Shown piece after piece: positions 35,375 to 41,993 of a stretch of 64,000 nucleotides of DNA (its first letter is position 1; each line of letters opens with the position of its first letter). The position numbers and the translations under genes are program-made. This DNA is from Luteolibacter luteus. GTDB lineage: Bacteria > Verrucomicrobiota > Verrucomicrobiia > Verrucomicrobiales > Akkermansiaceae. Where the stretch lies: the NCBI RefSeq assembly GCF_012913485.1, contig NZ_CP051774.1, positions 868,001 through 932,000 on the forward strand, read 5' to 3'. The notes below the pieces were generated by a model. That model saw only the letters and a list, made by a program, of their open reading frames with translations. It was not told where the DNA came from and did no database searches.

Positions 35375-36112
35375 ATGGCCTGGCTTCTCGTCGACAACTC
35401 GAATACCCGCACGAAATTCGCGCTGGCTGATGCGGAGACCCTGCTCCCGCAACGCGCATGGCTGGCTACGGCTGAGATCTCTCCGGAATCCCTTGCGAAG
35501 ACGCTCGCGGGATTCGAGTTCGAAGGCACGCTGCTGTGTTCCGTGGTCCCGGAGAAGGCCCGGATCCTCCGCGAAGTACTGGTTTCCCGGGGTCCGCTAC
35601 ATCCCCTCACCTATCAGAGCGATACGGGACTGGTGATCGATTATCCGCGTCCGGAGCAGATTGGTGCGGACCGCCTGGCGAATGCGATCGGGGTCAGTGC
35701 GCGGCACGGGGCTCCGGCGATCGTGATTGATTTCGGCACGGCCGTGACCTTCGACGTGGTGTCTGCCGGTCCCAGCTACTGCGGCGGGGTGATCGCGCCG
35801 GGACTGGGGGCCATGCAGGACTACCTCGGCCGCCGGACAGCGCTGCTTCCGCAGATCGAACTGGATGAACCCGCCTCCGCCATCGGGAAGTCGACGGTGG
35901 AGGCGATGCAAGCCGGAGCCGTCTTCGGCTACCGGGGCCTGGTTCGGGAGATCATTACGCGGCTGAAAGCTGAAATGGACGGCACTCCAGCGATCGTAGC
36001 GACCGGTGGCGACGCCGCGCTGATCGCGCGAGGCCTGCCGGAGATCGGCGCGGTGGATACGGACCTAACACTGGAAGGCCTCCGGCTGGCCGCCATACGA
36101 AATCTTCACTGA
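35375..36112 (+). CDS. coaX: Type III pantothenate kinase
   Basis: Phosphorylates pantothenate in the first committed step of coenzyme A synthesis. The 245-residue ASKHA-fold protein has the type III motifs: LLVDNSNTRTKFAL (phosphate-1), GADRLANAIG and IDFGTAVTFDVV, with GGVIAPGL. D7 and the DFGTA aspartate are the expected metal and catalytic residues. Type III enzymes need a monovalent cation and resist feedback by CoA. It follows a small membrane protein gene by 7 bases. No other CoA gene is in the window. Confidence 0.95.
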   Translation: MAWLLVDNSNTRTKFALADAETLLPQRAWLATAEISPESLAKTLAGFEFEGTLLCSVVPEKARILREVLVSRGPLHPLTYQSDTGLVIDYPRPEQIGADRLANAIGVSARHGAPAIVIDFGTAVTFDVVSAGPSYCGGVIAPGLGAMQDYLGRRTALLPQIELDEPASAIGKSTVEAMQAGAVFGYRGLVREIITRLKAEMDGTPAIVATGGDAALIARGLPEIGAVDTDLTLEGLRLAAIRNLH

Positions 36113-36121
36113 ATCTTCACT
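36104..36121 (+). promoter_or_regulatory. 11-base-period direct repeat before the ROK kinase
   Basis: CTTCACT occurs twice, at 36104-36110 and 36115-36121, an 11-base period. It straddles the coaX stop codon and ends 51 bases before the ROK start. The spacing fits an OmpR/PhoB-family operator, but the half-site differs from CTTAAYC seen elsewhere in the window. Confidence 0.3.
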
Positions 36122-36171
36122 AAAGTACGTGCCAAGACCGCTCGAAGTGGATACACAGTAGTCACCTAGCT

Positions 36172-37125
36172 ATGCCTGATACCCCTCTCTCTATCGGTGT
36201 CGATTTCGGCGGGACCTCCGTCAAATTCGGCGTTCTGTACCGCAGCAATATCATCGATCAGGCCCCGCCGATCTCCACGCCCGATTTCGACGGGCCGGAC
36301 GCCCTGATCGAGGCGATGCTGCGCGTGATCGGCGATCTGCGCGAACGCCACCCGCGGGTCGAGGCCGTGGGCGTCGGGGTGCCGGGCTTCGTCCATTTCG
36401 AGAAAGGTATCGTCCACAATCTCACCAACGTCCCGGGCTGGGTGGCCATCCCTCTCAAGAAGAAGCTGAGCGAGGCGACCGGTCTGCCGGTGGTGGTCGA
36501 GAACGACGCGAACTGCATGGCCTATGCCGAGTGGAAACGCGGCGCGGGCCGCGGTCTGCAGCATCTGGTGGCCCTGACACTGGGAACCGGCGTCGGCGGC
36601 GGTGTAGTGTGCAACGGCAAGATGGTCCGCGGTGCCCAATTCGGTGCCGGCGAGGTCGGCCAGATGTCGATCGACTGGCAGGGCCGCCGCGGCGCTTACG
36701 GCAACCTTGGTGCGCTGGAGGACTACGTGGGGAACAACGAGATCGGGGCCGACGCGCGCCAAACCTATCTGGATGCCGGGATCGAGCGCCACCTCGCGGA
36801 GTGCTCCCCTGCCGCGCTCGCCAAGGCTGCGATGGGAGGCGATGAAATCGCGCTGGCGATCTGGGACAGCGTGGCGGCGAAGCTGGCCACGGCGATCATG
36901 AACTGCTGCTGGCTGCTCAATCCGCAGGCCATCATCATCGGTGGCGGTGTGGCGAAAGCTGGCGATATCCTTTTCAACCCGCTGACGGCACACCTCTACG
37001 CGCAGCTTTCCGCGCCCTTCAAGGAGCACCTGATGATCCTTCCCGCGCGCTTCGGCAACGAAGCAGGCATGGTAGGTGCCGCGGCGCTGGCACTGGAGGA
37101 AGCCGGCGTGGTGCTGCAGCCTTGA
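36172..37125 (+). CDS. ROK-family sugar kinase, probable glucokinase
   Basis: A 317-residue kinase that likely phosphorylates glucose or a related sugar. It has the ROK opening IGVDFGGTSVKFGVL, the catalytic VENDANCMAYAEW, and LTLGTGVGGGVVCNG, which binds ATP, followed by QAIIIGGGVAKAGDILF. The zinc-binding CxCGxxGC motif that normally follows is absent: the aligned stretch is DWQGRRGAYGNLGALEDY. ROK regulators have an N-terminal HTH, which is missing here, so this is a kinase. Start at ATG 36172. Confidence 0.85.
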   Translation: MPDTPLSIGVDFGGTSVKFGVLYRSNIIDQAPPISTPDFDGPDALIEAMLRVIGDLRERHPRVEAVGVGVPGFVHFEKGIVHNLTNVPGWVAIPLKKKLSEATGLPVVVENDANCMAYAEWKRGAGRGLQHLVALTLGTGVGGGVVCNGKMVRGAQFGAGEVGQMSIDWQGRRGAYGNLGALEDYVGNNEIGADARQTYLDAGIERHLAECSPAALAKAAMGGDEIALAIWDSVAAKLATAIMNCCWLLNPQAIIIGGGVAKAGDILFNPLTAHLYAQLSAPFKEHLMILPARFGNEAGMVGAAALALEEAGVVLQP

Positions 37126-37145
37126 GAGACGCAAGCGCTTTGATT

Positions 37146-37175
37146 CATAGGACCTGGCAGACCCCGGGTCCTATG
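37146..37175. terminator. Hairpin between the convergent ROK kinase and histidine kinase genes
   Basis: Perfect nine-base arms CATAGGACC (37146-37154) and GGTCCTATG (37167-37175) with a 12-base loop. No T-tract follows on either strand. The right arm covers the stop codon of the histidine kinase gene. It may end or separate the two transcripts. Confidence 0.5.
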
Positions 37176-38823
37176 AGTTGCCTTCCAATCCCGCGCCGGG
37201 AGAGGCCGTAGCCTTCGGCAGCTTCACGGTAAAGGCCGCGCCCTCGCCCTTCACGCTCTCCACGGAAATCACGCCGTCTTCCGCTTCCACGAGGCCACGG
37301 CAAATGGCGAGGCCGAGACCATAGCGGCCTCGCGAGCCGGTACGGGATTTGTCCGCGCGATAGAAGCGGTCGAAGAGATGCGGCAGGTCTTCGGGTGCGA
37401 TGCCTGGTCCGTCGTCAGCGACCCGCAGGAAGACGTTCTCATCCGTCTCCCAGGTCGAGACCGTGATATTGCCGAATCGCTTGCCATAGAAGATGGCGTT
37501 CTCGGTGAGATTGGAGATTACCAGACCAAGGCGCTCCGGGCTGCCATTGACAGAGACGGGCTGAAGGTCTTGAAGCAAGCGGATGGAGCGTTGCTCCGCC
37601 AAGGTGCGGAGTTTGTTCGTCACCTTCCCAGCGACCTCGGCCAGGTCGAAAGGCAAGCCGCGCGCGGAGTCCGTGCCTGCATCCAGCCGTGCCAGCTCTA
37701 ACAGAGCCTCGGTGAGTTTCTTCATCTCCCGGGCGGTCTCGAGATTTCCTTCCAGCGCTTCACGATAGTCGCCTGCGCTGCGCTCCCTCGAAAGCGCGGC
37801 CTGCGTCTCGGTGATCAGGACCGTGAGCGGCGTCCGGAGTTCGTGGGAGGCGTCCGAGGTGAATCGTTTCTGCTGGATGAAGCTATCCTCCAGCTTGGCG
37901 AAGGTGGAATTCAGCACCATGGCCAATTGGCCCAGTTCGTTGCCCCGGCGTCCTTCTGGAATGCGTTCCGAGAGATCGCCTTCCGAGATGCGACGGGCGG
38001 ACGCCGCAATCTGCTCGATGGGGCGGATAGAGCGGCTGGTGAGCACCCAACCTCCGCCCAAGCCGACCGCGAGAACCACCAGGCCTGTTAGAGAAAGCCG
38101 CATGGCGGAATTCCGGATCGCGGCGAAATCGGATTGCAGCGGACGGCCAGCCAGCACGCATTCGCCACGCTCGGTGAAATGGTAGGCTTCGCGCATGCCA
38201 TCGCGGTCGCGGAATTGCATCTGCGTGCTGCGTCCTTCCCGCGAGGGCATGGGGACATACTCGGGAGCGAGCGCCGATTTCTGCTGCCGGAGATCGTGAT
38301 TCACCCAAACGCTGTAGTAGAAGCGGGCGACCGCGCCCTTTTCAGGGAACAGGGCTTTCACGTCATCCGGCACCCGGTCCTGGGGCATGTCCGGAGGAAT
38401 TGGTAGCGGACCGTCCCGCTCCTCGGGAAACTCGCTCCTTGCGAAATCCGGCGGGGGACCTCCCGGACCACCCTTTCCGCCAGGAGGGCCTACGGGAGCG
38501 CCGCGAGCCGGACCGAAATCCGGCGGTGGCCCGAAGCGGTCCCCCTCAGGTCCGCCCCTGCCCTTCCCGAAACCGGGTGGAGGTCCTCCCGGCCCGCCCG
38601 GCCGGCCGCCGGGTGGGAGATCCGCGGGCCAACCCGGCGGTCCGCCACCGGTGCGCACTCCAACACCCAATGCCGCGCAGCGCTTCGCCAGCTCATCGTC
38701 GAGGCGGCGGATGCGCTCGTCCTTTTCCAACTGCCAGGAGGTGGCACCGAAGGCCACGAGCATCCCAATCAAGAGGATGCCCAGCCATAGCTGCATGCGC
38801 CAGCGGATGGAATCGGTCAGCAT
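37171..38823 (-). CDS. Sensor histidine kinase with Gly/Pro-rich periplasmic segment
   Basis: A 550-residue inner-membrane kinase. Two membrane helices (about 10-30 and 245-265) flank a periplasmic region with a Gly/Pro-rich stretch of about 80 residues (near 58-140). HAMP follows (SIRPIEQIAASARRISEGDL), then the HisKA box SDASHELRTPLT (phosphorylated His near 330), and the ATPase with the N-box NLTENAIFYGK, DDGPGI and RYGLGLAIC. N-box and G-boxes are intact, so it should be active. It lies 7 bases after the response regulator gene, which is its evident partner. Confidence 0.92.
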   Translation of the reverse strand: MLTDSIRWRMQLWLGILLIGMLVAFGATSWQLEKDERIRRLDDELAKRCAALGVGVRTGGGPPGWPADLPPGGRPGGPGGPPPGFGKGRGGPEGDRFGPPPDFGPARGAPVGPPGGKGGPGGPPPDFARSEFPEERDGPLPIPPDMPQDRVPDDVKALFPEKGAVARFYYSVWVNHDLRQQKSALAPEYVPMPSREGRSTQMQFRDRDGMREAYHFTERGECVLAGRPLQSDFAAIRNSAMRLSLTGLVVLAVGLGGGWVLTSRSIRPIEQIAASARRISEGDLSERIPEGRRGNELGQLAMVLNSTFAKLEDSFIQQKRFTSDASHELRTPLTVLITETQAALSRERSAGDYREALEGNLETAREMKKLTEALLELARLDAGTDSARGLPFDLAEVAGKVTNKLRTLAEQRSIRLLQDLQPVSVNGSPERLGLVISNLTENAIFYGKRFGNITVSTWETDENVFLRVADDGPGIAPEDLPHLFDRFYRADKSRTGSRGRYGLGLAICRGLVEAEDGVISVESVKGEGAAFTVKLPKATASPGAGLEGNS

Positions 38824-38830
38824 GGGGAGA

Positions 38831-39481
38831 TCATTCGATGAGGTAGCCTTCGCCCCTGCGCGTCACGATCAGATCGGCGCGAAGCTTGCGGCGGATGCCA
38901 TGGACATGGACATCCAGGAGATTGGAAAGCGTGTCTTCGTTTTCGTCGAAGAGGTGCTCGTAGAGTTGAGAGCGGCTGATCACCTGGCCGCGGTGGAGTG
39001 CGAGGTATTCCACGATGGCATACTCGCGGGCTGTTAGAGTGACTGGCTTGCCCGCCATTTCGACACGGCGTCCGCGGGTGTCGATCTCGACGTCGCCCAC
39101 GACCAGCTTCGGATGGGATCGTCCGGCGTGGCGGCGGATGATGGCGCGGATCCGAGCGAAGAGTTCGTCCAGCTCGAAGGGCTTTACCAGATAGTCGTCA
39201 GCGCCGCCATCGAGCCCCTTGACCCGGTCGGTGGTGGCATCTCGTGCGGTGAGCATGAGGACGGGGGTCGCCTTTTCATTCCGGAGGCGGCGGAGGATTT
39301 CCCATCCGTCCATCCCGGGAAGCATCACGTCGAGTACTACGGCATCATAATCGCAGCTGAGGGCCTTGGAGGCGCCTTCTTCCCCCTCCTCCGCGGTATC
39401 GACCGCATAGCCTTCCTCCCGCAACGCCTTTGAAAGCGTGCGCAGGAGCCGGGGTTCATCCTCAACGATCAGAAGTCTCAT
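38831..39481 (-). CDS. OmpR/PhoB-family response regulator
   Basis: A 216-residue two-domain regulator. The receiver has the acidic pair in IVEDEP, phosphorylation site D51 in VVLDVMLPG, T in LTARD and K in YLVKPF. The winged-helix domain has LTAREYAIVEYLALHRGQVISRSQLYEHLFDE and the recognition helix NLLDVHVHGIRRKLRADLIVTRRGEGYLIE. Sub-family resembles QseB/CusR/PmrA-type regulators. It diverges from the dioxygenase gene across a tandem direct repeat at 39580-39598, a natural target for it. Confidence 0.94.
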   Translation of the reverse strand: MRLLIVEDEPRLLRTLSKALREEGYAVDTAEEGEEGASKALSCDYDAVVLDVMLPGMDGWEILRRLRNEKATPVLMLTARDATTDRVKGLDGGADDYLVKPFELDELFARIRAIIRRHAGRSHPKLVVGDVEIDTRGRRVEMAGKPVTLTAREYAIVEYLALHRGQVISRSQLYEHLFDENEDTLSNLLDVHVHGIRRKLRADLIVTRRGEGYLIE

Positions 39482-39579
39482 CCTAGCAAGGGGCGCATCA
39501 TGGCCGCGAGTAGCCTAGCACGTCCCGCATTAAGCTAGCATGAAAGTGTGATACCAAAATTACCCGGGATTTTTTCATG

Positions 39580-39598
39580 CTTAACCTTTGCTTAATCG
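39580..39598 (+). promoter_or_regulatory. Pho-box-like tandem direct repeat before the first dioxygenase
   Basis: CTTAACCT, TTG, CTTAATCG: two 8-base half-sites, 3-base spacer, 11-base period, as bound by OmpR/PhoB-family regulators. GATACG lies about 10 bases downstream and could be the -10. A further inverted half-site, TTAAGC, is near 39531. The dioxygenase ATG is 36 bases downstream, so the leader would be very short. Confidence 0.55.
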
Positions 39599-39634
39599 AC
39601 TGTGGGATACGGTGCGCCCATCGAAACGAACCCG

Positions 39635-40471
39635 ATGAGCCGACCGATCCAACCCATTTGTCCCAGCCGCCGCGGCTTCCTCGCGAGCATGGGGCTGGGA
39701 GCAGCTCTGTTCGGCACACGGGGTCTGATGGCCGAGGAATTGTCGAAAGGCAGGATCGCCACTCCGGAGATGACGGAGGGCCCCTATTATCCGGACAAGA
39801 TGCCCTTGGACACGGACAACGATCTTCTCATCATCAATGATTCGATCACTCCCGCGGTCGGCGAGATCTCCTGGGTCAGCGGCTCCGTGATAGATGCCTC
39901 CGGCCAGCCGATCCGGAATGCCACGATCGAAATTTGGCAATGCGATAGCAAGTCGTCCTACATCCACAGCCGCGGCCGCAATGCGAACGGTGAGGATGGG
40001 AATTTCCAAGGTTACGGACGTTATCAGACAGACTCCACCGGACGCTATCAATTCCGCACGATCAAGCCGGTCTCCTACGAACTGAACGGGATGTTCCGCG
40101 CACCGCACATCCACTTTGCGGTGAGCCGCAACGGCCGGCGTATCTTTACCACGCAGATGATGGTCAAGGGGCACGCCGACAATGCCCGCGACCATGTGCT
40201 TGGCGAGATCGCCGATGCGGCGGCGCGCCAGACGATCCTCGTGGATTTCCTTCCTGTCCCGGGCTCGAAGCTCGGGGAGCTGACGGCCAAGTTCGACCTG
40301 ATCATCGGACGGACCTTGGAAGAAGGAGATGATCACAAGCTTCTTGGCGGCATCGGCAAGGCCGGTAGCCGGGGTTTCGGTGGTCCGCCTGGCCGGGGCA
40401 TGGTTCGCCCCGGCGGAGGAGCAGGCGGATCACCTCCCCCGCCCGGCGAGCGGCCACCACCGCCACGATAA
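39635..40471 (+). CDS. Tat-exported intradiol dioxygenase-like protein
   Basis: A 278-residue non-heme iron dioxygenase-like protein. Tat signal SRRGFLASMGLG (R12 R13), with a cleavage region near GLMAEE. The intradiol fold is shown by EGPYYPDKMPLDTDNDL, ISWVSGSVIDASGQPIRNATIEIWQCD, GRYQFRTIKP and RAPHIHFAVS. Likely Fe(III) ligands are two tyrosines (SSYIHS and PVSYEL) and the two histidines of HIH. The last 40 residues are Gly/Pro-rich. It would cleave catechol-type aromatics outside the cytoplasm; the substrate is unknown. Start ATG 39635. Probably regulated by the divergent two-component system. Confidence 0.88.
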   Translation: MSRPIQPICPSRRGFLASMGLGAALFGTRGLMAEELSKGRIATPEMTEGPYYPDKMPLDTDNDLLIINDSITPAVGEISWVSGSVIDASGQPIRNATIEIWQCDSKSSYIHSRGRNANGEDGNFQGYGRYQTDSTGRYQFRTIKPVSYELNGMFRAPHIHFAVSRNGRRIFTTQMMVKGHADNARDHVLGEIADAAARQTILVDFLPVPGSKLGELTAKFDLIIGRTLEEGDDHKLLGGIGKAGSRGFGGPPGRGMVRPGGGAGGSPPPPGERPPPPR

Positions 40472-40885
40472 GATTTCTCAGGTAAGGGAGGCCCGCCTGG
40501 TTGTTGGCAACGTCTTTGCCAATGACGGAGGAGCAGGCGGGTCTCCTGCCCCCCATCGCTTCGCTTTTCTCAGGTAATAACGGAGGCCCGTCTGGTTGCT
40601 GGCAACGGCTTTGCCAACAACGGAGGAGCAGACGGGCCTCCACCCCCGCACAGCGGGGCATGCATCTTTCCTTTCAGTGATAAACGGGCCCGCCCGGTTG
40701 TTGGCAACGTCTTTGCCCGCGACGGAGGAGCGGGCGGGCCCGATTCCTTCACGACAAGATTTATCAGGAACACGGAGGTCCGCTTTGCTGGTGGCAAGGG
40801 TTTGCCAGCGGCGAAGGAGCAGGCGGACCTCCTTCCCCTCCCGGCGCTCTTCCCAATCAGGACCCGGAATCTAACAGAAAATCAA
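40472..40885. other. Intergenic region filled by a tandem palindromic-repeat array
   Basis: No gene is supported. Most of the 414 bases are taken up by four palindromic elements and their spacers between two dioxygenase genes on the same strand. Short spacer motifs such as AAGATTTATCAGG recur as well. Confidence 0.7.
40486..40832 (+). repeat. Tandem array of four palindromic elements
   Basis: Elements at about 40486-40546, 40582-40641, 40685-40742 and 40774-40832 recur every 89-103 bases. Each has an outer arm of 10-13 pairs, an inner hairpin based on TTGGCAA/TTGCCAA, and an invariant C(G/A)AGGAG just before the right arm. Outer arms differ between copies but stay paired: GGAGGCCCGTCTG/CAGACGGGCCTCC in the second, CGGGCCCGCCCG/CGGGCGGGCCCG in the third. 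The same element appears once at 20871-20933. It is not a CRISPR: the units are palindromic and the spacers share sequence. Confidence 0.85.
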
Positions 40886-40989
40886 ATGAACGGATCCAAA
40901 CCCTTGCCCGTTTACATCCCGGTAAGCCGCCGCCGCTTCTTCAAAAGCATGGCCGCCGCTTCGGCGGCTTCACGCTTCCCGGCTTCATG
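40886..40989 (+). pseudogene. Out-of-frame Tat leader of the second dioxygenase
   Basis: From ATG 40886 the frame reads MNGSKPLPVYIPVSRRRFFK..., a Tat signal with its twin arginines. It then runs into nonsense (ASRFPASWPKR). Shifting one base near 40955-40970 gives GGFTLPGFMAEAL, continuous with the dioxygenase frame. The break sits in a perfect GCCGCC-gcttc-GGCGGC hairpin. Either a sequencing error or a real loss of export. Confidence 0.65.
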
Positions 40990-41910
40990 GCCGAAGCGCT
41001 TACCCAGTCCCCTATCGTCACGCAGGGCCCCTACTATCCATTGGCGGACGATATCCCCTTGGACAAGGACAACGACCTGGTCCAACTCTCCGACAATCTG
41101 AATATCGCGGCCGGCATTGTGACCTACATCACGGGGCGGGTACTCGATGCCAATGGAGAACCGGTCAAGAATGCCTTGGTCGAGTGCTGGCACGCCGATC
41201 ACGAGGGTGACTATGTTTACTCCACCGGCACCGGGCGCAATGCCGCCTGCGATGCGAACTTCGCGGGCTTCGGCCAATTTCTCACCGGCTCCAGCGGCTC
41301 CTTCCGTTTCCGCACCATCAAGGCAGGCCTCTACACGGGCAGGACACGGCATTTTCACTGGGGTGTCACCCTTCCCGGGCGCAGCACGCGCTCCTGCACG
41401 CAAACCGGCTGGAACGAGGTGGCGTATGCCAACAATGGCACGCAATGGACAACGCAGAACGCGAATGACAACGTTTTCGCGAGCCTGACGGCCGCACAGA
41501 AAGCGTCCATTCTCCTCGACTTTCTGCCCGTGGAAGGAACCACCACGGGTGAGGTCCATACGAACTGGGACTTCGTCAGCGGATATACCCCGGTGGAGCC
41601 GACCTATCCAGGTTCGGGAGGATTTGTCGCCACTGGCGAGCCGGTAGTCGGGCCTAACAACACGATCCGCTACAAGCTTACCTTTCCCGTTTATGCGGGA
41701 TATTGCTACGAGGTTTACGGCAACCCCACCATGGCCGATCTGGAATGGGCAGCGCTGCCCTTCTCCCTCACCCAAACCGGCGCGATCGACCGTCACAAGC
41801 AGGTGGTCAGCGCCGAGGGGAGCCTCTCCATTTATGTGGAGGCAGCAGCATTGAAAGGCTTCTACAAGGTCGCCTTCCGCGTTCCCGGAGCGAATACCGG
41901 CACTCCGTGA
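40987..41910 (+). CDS. Second intradiol dioxygenase-like protein (leader frameshifted)
   Basis: A 307-residue homologue of the dioxygenase at 39635. TQGPYYPLADDIPLDKDNDLV, GRVLDANGEPVKNALVECWHAD and GSFRFRTIKAGLY...RHFHWGV follow the family order. Histidine ligands are in HFH, and likely tyrosines are in GDYVYS and AGLYTG. The tyrosine of GxYxF in the first copy is F here (GSFRF). About 80 extra residues at the C-terminus form a beta-rich domain. As read, it starts inside what should be the signal peptide, so the encoded protein would stay in the cytoplasm unless the frameshift is an artefact. Confidence 0.8.
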   Translation: MAEALTQSPIVTQGPYYPLADDIPLDKDNDLVQLSDNLNIAAGIVTYITGRVLDANGEPVKNALVECWHADHEGDYVYSTGTGRNAACDANFAGFGQFLTGSSGSFRFRTIKAGLYTGRTRHFHWGVTLPGRSTRSCTQTGWNEVAYANNGTQWTTQNANDNVFASLTAAQKASILLDFLPVEGTTTGEVHTNWDFVSGYTPVEPTYPGSGGFVATGEPVVGPNNTIRYKLTFPVYAGYCYEVYGNPTMADLEWAALPFSLTQTGAIDRHKQVVSAEGSLSIYVEAAALKGFYKVAFRVPGANTGTP

Positions 41911-41993
41911 TTGTCGTCGAAACGGAAACGGGGGAAGGCACCCCAATCGGCCTTCCCCCGCGATTTACCGGATGAACCTCCGCAAGCGGAGCT

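Noticed and set aside
40486..40832. CRISPR array
   Set aside because: Repeats are imperfect palindromes of about 60 bases, the spacers share motifs and there are no cas genes.
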